Notes under the pieces: model-generated
Databases searched by the model: none
The model's input: only the letters and a program-made list of their open reading frames with translations
Told to the model about the DNA's origin: nothing
In this document: positions 48,015 through 60,045 of the stretch, one piece after another
Position numbering within the stretch: position 1 is the stretch's first letter
How the letters are laid out: each line of letters starts with the position of its first letter
Program-made: the position numbers and the translations under genes
Origin: Zygnema cylindricum
Lineage: Eukaryota > Streptophyta > Zygnematophyceae > Zygnematales > Zygnemataceae
NCBI GenBank assembly: GCA_037447655.1
Contig: JBBHKE010001196.1
Coordinates: forward strand, 62,001-126,000
Reading direction: 5' to 3'
DNA length: 64,000 bases

Positions 48015-48960
48015 TGTTGAAAAAGGTATTTTTTAGTCTTTTTTTTCTTTTATGGTCTTCCAGCAACCTTCATACTTGTCGTAAGTCACTGATGACTTGC
48101 AGGCAGCCATGGCTGTCTCATACAGGTAAGGAGACAGAGTAAAAGCTTTAAATTCATGTAAAACTTATGCAATCCCTAGTAGGACTTGAACCGGTGACCT
48201 CTAGATATAGGTAGTACGGCGTAGCCGTTATCCTTATCCACTAGGTTCTAACGAAACGATATACATATTAGGTTTGGTATTAATTTATAATGTGACACGT
48301 CGGCATACTTCACTTAAACATATTACGAGACGAAGCGAACATGAAACGCGCGAGACCGCACGAAATAAAGTACCGCACGAAACGACATCAAATTTCAACG
48401 GACAAAATTGAAAGTCGTTCGCGATCAACGGCTTGCGGAGGAGTCGGAATTCCATAATGTTTTTGGCCGTTTTCTGAGCATATGTCGGCAGGTGACACAT
48501 GGCGAAGAATGATTCGAAAACGGATATCACTGAGGGAGCAGTTCGGTTCAGGAACTAACACGCGTCAGCGGAGCGGCCATGCCGTACTATGGTCGTACAA
48601 GAAGTACAGTGGTACCCGTACCTTCTTCTACCTTACAGTCATTTGATTGGATAGGTACACTAGTAGTACGCTTAGAGAGGTAGTTTAGGACTTAGAATAT
48701 TTTTTGAATTCGGCCTCTCTCCCAGAGTGCTTCAGTATTTATGGACCAACTTTGGTCAGCCATAACTTAATGCTCAGGTGAGCAAATTCACTGATTCTTT
48801 TTGCAGCGGACTCAGGGGAGTCCATGCTACACAGGGTGTAGTAGGTCAATGTTTTTGCGTCCCAAGGTGGGACTTATTCACTGTCAAAAGTGCATATATT
48901 ATCCTAGAGGCTTCACATAAGCTAGACAATTTGTGTACCAATGGAGGTCACAGAATTACA
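48015..48960 (+). repeat. copia-E 3' LTR
   Basis: 946 bp, TGTTGAAAAAGG...GAATTACA. The antisense tRNA-like module is clear: B-box-like GGTTCAAGTCC (complement of 48182-48192) and an A-box-like CCTAGTGGATAAGGATAACGG (complement of about 48225-48244); the wording resembles tRNA-Arg. Confidence 0.92.
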
Positions 48961-49665
48961 AAAATCTATATCCTTTAACATCCTCATCATATCCTAGTAA
49001 GCATCCCAGTTTTCCTTTAGGATCTAGCTTCCAATTAGATTGATCTTTATCTAGACTAAATACTTGACTGCCAAAAACCTTGAAGTGAGATATGTTTGGT
49101 TTCCGACTTGTCCATCTCTCATAAGGTGTTTGATCTTTTATAGCTGAAGTAAGAACTCTATTTTTGAGGTTATTGGCATAGTTCATTTCTTCTGCCCAAA
49201 ACCTTTTTCCTATCTTTTTATTTGACAACATACTTCTAGCACTATCACTTAGTGTTCTATTTAACCTTTCAGCTACCCCATTCTGTTCCGGGTTTTCTGG
49301 AACTGTCTTTTGGTGTTGGACCCCATCTTCCCTCAGAAAATCCTCAAACTGGTTAAAAGTATACTCTCCACCATTGTCACTCCTTACTCTCTTGATTGGA
49401 GTTTCATGGAGTTTTTCGCTCCACGCTTTATATTGTCTAAAGCAATCCTGAGCTTCTGACTTGTTTTTCAAAAAATACACCTGGGAATACCGAGACCAAT
49501 CATCAGTTATAGTCATCATAAATCTCTTCCCCCCCGGTGAGGGCACTTTAGCCAGTCCCCAAATATCTGTGTGTACTAGATCTATAATTTTTTCTCCCTT
49601 ATAGGTGGCTGATTTAGGAAAGGGTAATCTGTGTGTTTTACCTTGAGCACATCCACTACAATCGT
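48961..49665 (-). pseudogene. copia-D integrase domain
   Basis: The minus strand encodes DCSGCAQGKTHRLPFP (end of the zinc region), HTDIWGLAKVPSPGGKRFM, DNGGEYTFNQFEDFL, PEQNGVAERLNRTL and LLGYDEDVKGYR, one open frame of over 220 codons. It keeps the integrase Asp, Asp and Glu. The start (gag, protease, pre-integrase, 5' LTR) is replaced at about 49665 by a gypsy LTR fragment, so this end was lost by recombination or deletion. Confidence 0.92.
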
Positions 49666-49879
49666 ACACATGGACCTTCTCGGTAACCATGATCTATCCA
49701 AACTGTCTTTTAGAACAATGTTGTCCAATCTACATTCTGCGTCGTTGCTATTCTAGAACGCTACATTGTTGTGGTGCTATATTGCGCTAGTCTGGCATCG
49801 CAGCTGCGCTGCTCTAAAATGGCAACTACAACAACATTGTTTCTAACTACGATGTGCACAACTCTGTAACCCTATTACA
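49665..49879 (-). repeat. fragment of gypsy LTR
   Basis: Similar, with small deletions, to the U3 half of the LTR at 23609-24123, starting TGTAATAGGG on the minus strand. It may be the 5' LTR remnant of the same chromovirus as at 24-33 kb. The flank CATTA does not match CTCAA at 23604-23608, so this is not shown. Confidence 0.75.
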
Positions 49880-50788
49880 CATTAATTTTAGATTTATTAA
49901 TTGATTTAGTCAAAATTGATGTCTAAATAGATTGCACCGACAAATTGTACAATAAACTGTTTTTTTATGAATCTTTATGGTTGCAAAGCCAATGATGATG
50001 TCAAAGAAGAAATCCATCCTGTTGTAGGGTGGTTCACATGCTTCGAAAGCATTTACTTTATGAGGTGTTGGCGCCTCCCACGTGTGAAACAGTTGAATTC
50101 ATCCAAAATAGGATTTTGTTTTACCCGAGATCGTGTCCAACAGAATTGCTTGTCCTCAAGATCTCTAGCATTTCCGAAACTTGCAGATAACTTTTCTCCT
50201 TCAAACATGTTCTTTTTAAAAAAGAAAAAAAAAATTAGTACGGAGTAGTTCGAAGTAGTACGGAATTGTACTTTTTAAATTAAACTACCTCACTTTTAGC
50301 CTGATGGAGCACGACCTTTACTCGTAAGCGCAAATAACTATTGTAAGCCCTAGATGTCTCATAAATACAACTTTTTGTAAAATGCGCATACTTTTTGTAC
50401 GAATGAAATGTAAGGATGTAATGTACGGAAAATTACAAATATACGTACAAGAATTTTATGTTGTAAACATGTAACAAAGAGCCTATGGTTAGCGCAAAAA
50501 GACGAACAAATTTCTGTCCATATGAAACATTTACCCAATAGGGTTTTCGTTCACATAAAATCAAGAGAAACGACAAGCCAAACGAAGGGACTCTGCAAAA
50601 GAATAAAGGTCTTCCCTCGTGTTGTAGATTGTGGCGATTGGTCTATACGATTTAAGTTCGATTCAATCGCTACTATACACAGCTGTTTGCTACTAGTGTT
50701 TGGGTACTTTCGCAGGTAACAAAAACTTTAGTCTTGTAACTTTGTTTTTAGCGAAGATTCTCCGTACTAGTTTCATAGCAGTTGTATG
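49880..50788. other. gene-free region, nothing recognised
   Basis: AT-rich. A 93-codon open frame at 49967-50248 has no recognisable domain and ends in a lysine/A-rich run. No transposon motif seen. Confidence 0.5.
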
Positions 50789-53395
50789 TGTTGTTTTTGA
50801 AGATTTAGTTTCGTGCGTACGGGACATTTCATGCGTACGTGAGGTTTCGTGCGTACTCGACGCGATTTGTAATGCGTGAGTACTAACTGAATTTAATGTG
50901 GAAGCTGGAATGGATTTGCGGATTGGGGGAGTAATGGTAGGAATTGTTTTTAAGCGTACGGAATCAAATTTGAGTGACGCGAATCAAATTACGGAGAGTA
51001 CGATTTGCGTAATGTGAAATGGACGACGGATCGCGAAGCGATCGGATGTAATCGATTTTGAAATGTTTTTGTAAAAGTCTGTCGCCCGTACGAAACATAA
51101 TGTGAGAGGCGCACTTATGAAAAAGACGCGGTTTCGGTACGGAAAAGATTTGGATAGTACAATTTCATTTCGGCAAGTGGTTCGCGCTATTTTTGGATGT
51201 ACTATCAAGTGGGTCGTACGTATGTGATAACGGGTTACTACGTGGACTTATCGACAAGTGACTAAGCAAGTTGTCACTTATGACGCGGATTTGTGGATGC
51301 GTCGGTGTAAATATTTGGAGTAACATTGTTTTGTCTTTTACATCATTATAAATTAGTGTTGATTATGATGTTTATTTTTAAGTGATCAATTAGGGTTTTG
51401 ATAGTGTAATTTGTGTGTGTACGATGTCGTATTTGCAGACAAGTGTACGCTTACGATTGCTTGACTTTCAGGTGAACGCTTACGATTAGTTTGATTTAAT
51501 GACAGTTACGTAATTTACGTTGGTTATTTTGACACTTAGTGATTTGTTAACAGCTCACAAGTGTATTTATAGATTTGAGCTTCATTAGAATAATTAATCA
51601 ATGCTGGTTAGTAAAGTGGGGACCGAAGATGTAGACTTTTAGGGTTGCCAATTAGGTCATGCACTTTGAATGATATAATGATTATTTGATTATACTATTG
51701 TTTATGTGTGATGCATTTATTTGTTATTATTTGTTTATGTTATTTTATATATGTTTGATATGCATTGTTTATGCATTTGTCCTAGGGTTTGTTTATGTCG
51801 ATTATTCCATCAAACCTTAGATGTTGTCATAGGGTTTATTTATGTTGATTATTCCATGAAACACTAAATGTTGTTTGTTGCGTCTGTGTACGCATATGGA
51901 GGATGCATTTCATATGATTGTTCGTCGACCTATTTTTGCTTAGCTTTTTGCATGATAGTTTGGGTCGCTTCTGCGGTCTATTTTAGACCAAAGAACAACA
52001 GTATGTAAATAAATGAATCTTTGCCTCTGATTGTGATCGATGTAGACGTGGGTGTAGTTTGTGACGGTTTTAGATGTTGTTCTTTGGTCTAAAATAGACC
52101 GCAGAAGCGACCCAAACTATCATGCAAAAAGCTAAGCAAAAATAGGTCGACGAACAATCATATGAAATGCATCCTCCATATGCGTACACAGACGCAACAA
52201 ACAACATTTAGGGTTTCATGGAATAATCAACATAAATAAACCCTATGACAACATTTAAGGTTTGATGAAATAATCGACATAAACAAACCCTAAGACAAAT
52301 GCATAAATAATGCATATCAAACAAACATAAAATTAACACATATAAATAATAATAAATGAATGCATCACACATAAACAAATGTATAATCAAATAATCAATG
52401 TATCATTTAAATGCATGACCTAATCGGCAACCCTAAAAGTCTACATCTTCGGTCCCTACTTTTCATGCTAAGCATTGATTATTAATATTCTAATGAAGCT
52501 CAAATCTATATATACACTTGTGAGCTGTTAACAAATCACTAAGTGTCAAAATAACCAACGTAAATTACGTAACTGTCATTAAATCAAACTCATCGTAAGC
52601 GTACACCTGAAAGTCAAGCAATCGTAAGCGTACACTTGTCTGCAAATACGACACATAAATTAAAGTGTCGATATCCTCATTAATCACGTAAAATATAACT
52701 ATTTTAATCAACACTAAATCATTAATTCAAATAAGACAAAACATTGATGCTTCAAATATTTACACCGACGCATCCAAAAATCCGCGTCATAAGTGACAAC
52801 TTGCTTAGTCACTTGTCGATAAGTCCACGTAGTGAACCGACATCGCATATGTACGGTCCACTAGATAATGTGTCATAAAAACAATGTGGTCCCTTAAAAA
52901 TATCGGCGGACGTCGTCCGCCCTCCACGTGTACCTCGAACAACTTGCCGAAATCAATTCGTACGATCCAAATCCTGTCCGTACCGAAATCACGTACTTCG
53001 TCATAAATGCGCCTTGTCGCATTTAAGGTACACGTCATTTTCGATAAATTCATGTCGCAATAAGCGACAACTTAAAGTACACCTGTTAAATACGACGCTC
53101 CGTACCGGCGGCGTCCCATGTAATAAATTTCATCTGTCGCATTATGTTTCGTACGTGCGACGTACCATTTTATCTTCGTCGATTATCTCACGTCGGATTG
53201 CTTCGCGATCCGCCGTCCATTTCCTCTCACATTTCGCGCCACTCAATTACTCCATTAATTTTATGTGTACATTTAATTCCCCAATCCATAAATCCTTTCG
53301 GACCTCCACAATATATCGCGTAAATGCGTACGCACGAAACATCGCGTACGCACGAAACGCTCCGTACGCACGAAACTAAGTTTTCAAAAACAACA
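50789..53395. mobile_element. long inverted repeat (foldback-like element)
   Basis: The left arm 50789-52000 and right arm 52075-53395 are reverse complements along their length with scattered changes and indels; the 74-bp centre is unique. The inner ~100 bp are nearly perfect (51898-52000 against 52075-52180). The outer ends carry repeated TTTCGTGCGTACG words. No ORF with known domains. The outer limits are approximate and no clear TSD was found. A transcript would fold into a hairpin of more than 1 kb. Confidence 0.88.
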
Positions 53396-53464
53396 TTAGA
53401 CGACTACAAAACTCGCGACAATTGATGAAGTTTACAAACTAGCGACAGTTGTAGGCGTCTAGCT

Positions 53465-55310
53465 ACTTGTGATATTGTAGATGTTTAAGGTTTGTGACAT
53501 TTTGACGTCACGCTTATATTATGATAGTGTCGACGTCACAAATTTTAGATTTCCGCCATGGTTTCCCGAATTTGGTTTTTAGTATTTCTTACGCAACATG
53601 CCATCAAAATAGGCTGGTGAAAAAATAACGTTTTTACAGATCTCTCATTTGATACCATTTTTGACGTTATTCAATGCAATAATAATGAGTGGGAGCAACA
53701 AAGAGAGGCGCTTTCATCAAACTTTTGCTTATTCGCTCACCTTATCAAACTTTATTTTAAATCAACTCGCGAGAAGATTTTATATAATGTTTGAAGATGA
53801 CTGAAAGTACGCGAAAGTGGGTCGAAATTCTCAAGCTCGTGTACTTTACAGGCACACCTTTATATCACCAAGGATTGCCAAGCTTTTTTGCCCATGTACG
53901 GTCATCAGAGTACAGAGGAAGGAGTGCACCCAGCCGGACGAGATTCTTGTATTTTCTAAATTGAGCGGAACGCACTTTATTTCGCGCCTAACGGAGGTCG
54001 GACAACCAAGCTATTCCGTCTCACAATTTGCAATTCTGTTACATGGGAACACTTTCCACCAGCCCTCGTGGGGGGTACATTGTGGATTGCCACGTAAAAT
54101 TTCGGATTGTCGTCTAGATTATGCTGTTAGCTGTCAGTAGGAATTCAGTTCAGGTTCAGTTGACTTTTGGTCCATTAATTACCTTAGGTTGAAGTCTGGC
54201 ACTTTTGTGTCCTTTTTTTTTACTTTTACTTTTAATAGTGGAACAAATAAATAATTCAGGCCGCGGATCTAGCCGCTGTCCCGTGCATAATTTTTTGCCA
54301 CAAGTTTATTACGGATTAATTTGTCGTATGTCAGATCCATTACACTTTCTTGCCGCCAATTGGCTAGTACTACGGCTTTGACTTTGGACCTACAATTTGA
54401 CAAACTTTGATAAGTAAAGTATTTGGGGCCGAAGGGGACAGGTTACTTTTTCAGTACTGTGCTTAATCCACTAGAAGTCTTTAACAATTGCTACCTCATA
54501 ACGCACTGTTTCTGATTAAAGGGGTTTGCAGTCTACTCCAAAAAGGTCACACCAAAACAAGAGGTAACTATAAACGAAGACACAAATGCACTACCACGTA
54601 GAAAGATATAAAGGAAAGAAATTGGTTGTTTCAGATTTAACATTATCACATAGCCCCAGAAAAGAGAAAAAAAGATAGAATATATGAAAAATTGCGAAGC
54701 AAACTCAACATACCCAGGAAATCAACGATGACAATGCGAAAAGGCGACACCTCTCTCGATGGTTCTGCAAATAGGTATGATTCTCCTTCACCCCTCAGTG
54801 TCCACAACTCACAGTCGATTAGACTCTCGGAAATTGTGAAATCAGCCCGATTACTAAGAACCCAATCCCCTTCCCTAGCTAGGTGGGGAAAAGAAGGGGG
54901 AGGAGATATCTTTTCGCCTTCCCATGCACTCATTCCTATTCCCTGTCCGTTTGTCTCCCTTATTTTGCATGCATGTCTAAGGGAGGGATGTGGGGTGGGC
55001 ATGATCATTATTATAGAAAGCATTCGCATTTGGGGGTCATTTGCAAGACTCTGATGCCGACTTCTCCGGGTTGTGGGCCCTTCTCTCATGTTTTTCAAGC
55101 ACGCTTGACAAAATGCGCTAAACGACTAACTACATTGCGCTAGACAACAAACTACAGTGCGCTAGACGACAAACTCATGTATAACGCAACTTATACAAAG
55201 TTAATTTCAATTTTTTGGTACGATTGTGTATTTTATCGTTTTTTTCTAAGTTATGTAGGAAAACGACAAAAAATAAGTGTAACTTTAGCAAATGCGAAAG
55301 TACCCATATA
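53465..55310 (-). repeat. repeat R, inverted copy R3 (split by an insert)
   Basis: 53465-53828 and 55110-55310 together match, in inverse orientation and with some losses, the stretch 59300-60045 (R2) and part of 57850-58385 (R1). A 22-bp tandem GCGCTAGACGACAAACTACAGT-like unit (3 copies, 55115-55180) lies inside. Non-coding. Confidence 0.75.
53829..55109. mobile_element. possible transposon inserted in R3
   Basis: This 1281-bp block interrupts R3 compared with R1/R2. Its ends show a short imperfect inverted repeat (TCAAGCTCGTG against GTCAAGCGTG), and the flanks GAAAT (53824-53828) and AAAAT (55110-55114) look like a short duplication. The internal open frames (53817-54140 plus, 54646-55098 minus) have no recognisable domain. 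Confidence 0.45.
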
Positions 55311-55561
55311 AATTTTTTCGCCACATAAAACATCTTGTATTCGTACACCCTTGTACAATCTCCAATTTGAGACTTCAAATCACGAGCTGGGAATCTTGTC
55401 TTTCAGTCCCATCCTTGAGATCCAAAATCCGACATGTGTGTATGGGGAAATGATGTTTCATGAGACGAAAAAAACATTAACCCTAATAGCCATTCACGGT
55501 GAGCGCTAGAGATGAAAATGCAAATCATATTGAAATCGTTTGCGCGTGTACTCGCGTGCAC
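55311..55561. other. spacer, nothing recognised
   Basis: AT-rich with short poly-T/poly-A tracts; no gene. Confidence 0.5.
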
Positions 55562-55565
55562 ACTA

Positions 55566-56106
55566 CACCGCCAATCGCTATTAGAGTAAATAACGCTAAT
55601 TCGGTGCCCTTTTTTCAATAAAAAAATTGGAAATACAATCCATCATTCTATTTTTTCCATTATTCTAATAAGGGTTTTTTTCAATTAGCGTTAACAATGG
55701 AAGTACACTGCAATGGAAATATTGTGGCGTACGGACAGGGTATCTCCGTACGAAATGGTACTTTTTGAATTACAAAGGCATAAAAAGACACTTAACATTA
55801 TTGCACACACAGGTGAATGTGCACTGGAACAAAGAGACGCAATCTCGTCGACAAAAATGACGTCCCCATATGTTAGACTGTCGACCGTGTGAACGACACG
55901 ACGGCGCACGAATTGTCGGATTTTGTACGGATACACATATTACTGTAGACATCGAAAGGGCGGGTATTTATTATTCAGGACAACCCAAATTACAATTGGG
56001 GATTAATTAGTTTATATATTTAAAAAACAAATCCCGATTAGTGTTAATAACACTAATTTTTTTTTTACGCTATTTATTCCTTTACTCTAATAGCGATTGA
56101 CGGTGT
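55566..56106. mobile_element. non-autonomous TIR element
   Basis: ACACCGCCAATCGCTATTAG on the left and the complement ACACCGTCAATCGCTATTAG on the right form terminal inverted repeats of more than 25 bp, continuing imperfectly. Flanks allow a TA or an ACT duplication, so the superfamily is open. The interior (about 540 bp) has no transposase. A related end appears near 60044. Confidence 0.75.
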
Positions 56107-56506
56107 ACTGTACCTTTACTGGTTTTGCACGTGTGAATCGAATAAGTTAAGTTTTTAGGCAACACGTGTAACACCCTTAGCATTTACCAAATGTGCAATC
56201 ATTCTTGCCGCTTTTTTAAACGAGTCACGCTTAGTGGAATATGTTCCAGTTGTCGCTCCACTGCGACTATTATTTATCCACAGATTAAGATTCATGCACC
56301 GGAAACATCCGGCACCTCGTTTCGTACTAAAATTAAAAATCTACAGTCATAGCGTCTCAGAATCTAAAGTAGAGTACGCCGTATATCCCTATTAGTGTTT
56401 ATATTTTTCCGGGCGCAAGATAACCCCGCGGAGGCCAGTCCGACACATTTCTAATTGGCCCCCGAAGATGCGGCCAGGCCAAGTATACCTGTCTTAGCTG
56501 GCAGTA
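56107..56506. other. spacer, nothing recognised
   Basis: No ORF or repeat recognised. Confidence 0.5.
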
Positions 56507-58395
56507 TAATGCATCTCACGGGAGGATGCAACCGGATTAAGAGGCCCGTTCAGCGACGGCCGATGTTAAAGTACTCCAATTTTTTTAAAGCCCTTCAACT
56601 TTATGTAGAAACAACCAATTATCCCACCCCTTACAAATTAATAAAATAATAAAACACTAAAAAAAACAAAACATTGCCCTTACGGCTAATCCTCCGATCC
56701 CATCTCCGATACGATTTTATCCTTATTACAGATTATCACTCAGTTCGCTAGAAGGCCAGTCCTCATTGCCGATACGACTATTTTAATCAGTCAATTTAGT
56801 AGTGCATTTACTAGTGTTAGGTATCGAGGACCGTTTGCCGATATTCGATATATATCGAATTTCAGGTACCCGGTAATCGATATATAGCTTCGATAAATCA
56901 AATTTCAAACCATCGCGATATATCTCCGATATATCGTATCGTCAATATATCGTAGCTTAAAAAAAAAAAAAAAAAAAAAAATCCCACAAGTTTTCAAAGT
57001 CTCGTGACTTCGGACAAAGTGACTGTAAAATCTTTGCCGGAAAGAAATACGGCTTTTTCTTGAAAGTCAGCGGAGTGAAGAGATCTCTGAGGTACATTGA
57101 CGAGGTACACATGTGAAGTACACGTACGTCATACGCAAGTACGATGTTCCAGACGAAAACATCGGTTTCCAGATATTCGATGATTTTTGAGATTTGGTTG
57201 TCACCTTACGTGGAACCACTCATATCAGAACACGTATGTAAAACTTATTTACAGAAGATACGCGATGTACCCGAGGCCTCTGTAAGACATAAATTTTTCT
57301 GTCCGTACTATTACTGAGACCTCCTCGTGTAACCATACCCCAAATAATTAATCATTAGAATTTCAAAATGAGTACTTTTTTGTCGATTACATTTTGCGGC
57401 GTCTACCTTTAAGTTACGAAACGAAAATCACGGCGTACGTGGCGTATTAGACAATTTGACTTTTTCGCTAAAATAACATATTATATTAAAAAAATAAAAA
57501 CATTAAAATTAAAAAATACTATATATCGCGATATATATCGCGATGGTTAATGTTGGTCTCGGTACGATATATCGAGGATCCTCCTCGATCGATATTCGAT
57601 ATATCGAATATCCTGATTATCGCGATATGAATTTACCCGATACCCAACACTACCATTTACTGTTATTATACTAATCTCTCGTTATAATTTATGCAGCATT
57701 TAATATAATTTATAATACAATATACAATATAATATAATGTATGTCGCCTGAAATTTGTATCCAAATTACTAAATTAGTGTTGTATTTATAAATTATTAAA
57801 TTAGTGTCATTTGATGGCGTTAGTATTTTGAACCCAAAAGAGAGTTAGGGTACTTTCGCATGTGCTAAAGTAACAGTTATTTTTTGTCGCTTTCCTTCAT
57901 AAATTAGAAAAAAACGAGAAAATCCGCAGCAGTACAAAAAAATTGAAATTTCTAGGTGTACAAGTTGCGTTACCTTGAAACCTTATACTTATACTAGTTT
58001 GTAGTCTAGCCCGATGCAATTTGTCGTCTAGCGCATTTGGACCCATTTTCAATTCCTTCCAGCAAATGTTCAAACTTTACATCAAATCACTTCGCAAGGT
58101 GATTTTAAATATAGTCCAATAACGTGAGCGATAGGCGGATGCTGTCGCACATCAAAGAAGTTTTTTCATTTTTTGTGCGCGGAGTACAAAAAAAATCCCC
58201 ACTGCACGTGTGCAGCCTGGGCGTATTGTTTTTCGTGCGCTGATTTCCGTGCAGGGGTCGTGGAGGGGTCTCGATCCACCGACGTCATTTCGCAAAAGCA
58301 AAGTCCATGAAAGCGCCTCTCTCTCTCGCTTCCACTACCGCCTTTATCCCACAATTCTTGGAATGAAATACGTCAATAATGGTATAAAACCAGAA
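56507..58395 (+). repeat. repeat R, copy R1 (contains hAT-like element)
   Basis: Without the insertion at 56813-57652, R1 aligns with 58812-59850 almost from end to end, starting TATAATGCATCTCACGGG and ending near AATGGTATA. R1 and R2 are direct copies 415 bp apart. Non-coding; origin (segmental duplication or transposon) is unclear. Confidence 0.85.
56813..57652. mobile_element. hAT-like non-autonomous element
   Basis: 840 bp with inverted ends TAGTGTTAGGTATCG and TAGTGTTGGGTATCG. The flanks GCATTTAC (56805-56812) and CCATTTAC (57653-57660) are an 8-bp duplication with one change; R2 keeps the empty site at 59104-59112. Many CGATATATCG-type words lie near both ends; there is a poly-A tract in the middle and no transposase ORF. 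Confidence 0.88.
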
Positions 58396-58811
58396 AAAAA
58401 AAAAAAAACGCGGACGTGCAACCTTATCGGTCAATTTGATGCTTTATTTAGTGTGGCTTTCAAAATTGCAGACGCAAATATGACAACTTATCCTATCGTA
58501 AGTTCTGTTTTGGGCTTTTCATGTGATCTTCTTAAGATCGCTACTTTGATCAGCGACCGTCCAATGGTCTGAATCTGACGGTTTAAATAAAAAACACCTC
58601 ACAATTCACAGAAAAAAATATTTTTTTTCCGATTGTTTTTCAAAATTTATACATGCCGTTTAATTCTCTATTGATCGATGTGCAACTCAACCTTGTTAAC
58701 CTTTTTTTTCATTTTTCGACCAATACAATATGGGTCTTAAGGGCATATTGTATGTTTTGCATACAATAGGCATACTGTATGGGCCTACTTTCACCTACTT
58801 TTGAACTATGG
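58396..58811. other. spacer between R1 and R2
   Basis: 415 bp, AT-rich, with a poly-A tract and a CATACAATAGGCATACTGTATG palindrome-like stretch near 58760. No gene. Confidence 0.5.
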
Positions 58812-60045
58812 TATAATGCATCTCACGGGAGGATGCAACCGGATTAAGAGCCCGTTCAGCGACGGGCGATGTTAAATTACTCCAATTTTTTTAAAGCGCC
58901 TCAATTTTATGTAGAAACAACCAATTATCCCACCCCTTACAAAGTAATAAATTAATAAAACACTAAAAAAACAAAACATTGCCCTTACGGCTAATCCTCC
59001 GATCCCATCTCCGATACGATTTTATCCTTATTACAAATGATCACTCAGTTCGCTGGAAGGCCAGTCATTACCGATACGACTATTTTAATCAGTCAATTTA
59101 GTAGCCCATTTACTGTTATTATACTAATCTCTCGTTATCATTTATGCAACATTTAATATAATTTTTAATACAATATATAATATAATATAATGTATGTCGC
59201 ATGAAATTTGTATCCAGATTACTAAATTAGTGTTGTATTTATAAATTATTAAATTAGTGTCATTTGTTGGCGTTAGTATTTTGAACCCAAAAGAGAGTTA
59301 GGATACTTTCGCATGTGCTAAAGTTACAGCTATTTTTTGTCGCTTTCCTTCATAAATTAGAAAAAAAACGAGAAAATCCGCAGCTGTACAAAAAAATTGA
59401 AATTTCTAGGCATACAAGTTGTGGTACCTTAAAGCCTTATACTTATATTAGTTTGTAGTCTAGCCCGATGCAATTTGTCGTCTAACGCATTTCGACCCAT
59501 TTTCAATTCCTTCCAGCGCATGTTCAAACTTTACATCAAATCACTTCGCGAGGTGATTTTAAATATAGTCCAATAACGTGAGCGACTAGGCGGATGCTGT
59601 AGCACGTCACGGATTTTTTTTCATTTTTTGTGCGCGGAGTACAAAAAAAAACCCCCTGCATGTTCGCAGCCTGGGCGTATTTTTTTTCGTGCGTTGATTT
59701 CCGTGCAGGGGTCATGGAGGGGTCTCGACCCACCGACGCCATTTTGCAAAAGCAAAGTCCATGAAAGCACCTCTCTCTCTCTCTCTCTCGCTCCCACTAT
59801 CGCCTTTATCTCACAATTCTTGGAATGAAATACGTCAATAATGGTATATAATGAAAGATCTCTAAAAACAAATTCTTTTTACTATCTTTGGGCGTATTTT
59901 GATAGCAAGTGGAGTGAGAAAGGAGAATAAAGCACAATCGAGAAACCATGGCGAAAATATTTAGAATTTGTGACGTCGACGCTGTCATAATTATATCATG
60001 ACGTCAAAATGTAACAAACCCTAAACATCTACAATGTCACAAGTA
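58812..60045 (+). repeat. repeat R, copy R2 (carries the hAT empty site)
   Basis: 58812-59850 matches R1. The further part 59850-60045 is not in R1 but matches R3 inversely (53465-53640), so R2 is the most complete copy. Confidence 0.8.

Larger units (their letters stand above)
42668..48960 (+). mobile_element. copia-E, full-length copia element inserted in copia-D
   Basis: LTRs 42668-43621 and 48015-48960 with PBS and polypurine tract. The flanks TAACT (42663-42667) and AAAAT (48961-48965) look like a duplication of AAACT with one change in each copy. That assignment places the copia-D frame in register across the insertion, at the GYRVYDL motif. It is the second plus-strand insertion into copia-D. 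Confidence 0.92.

Noticed and set aside
54646-55098. 150-codon minus ORF (overlapped by a 120-codon plus ORF)
   Set aside because: No recognisable domain, overlapping open frames on both strands, no codon or motif support.
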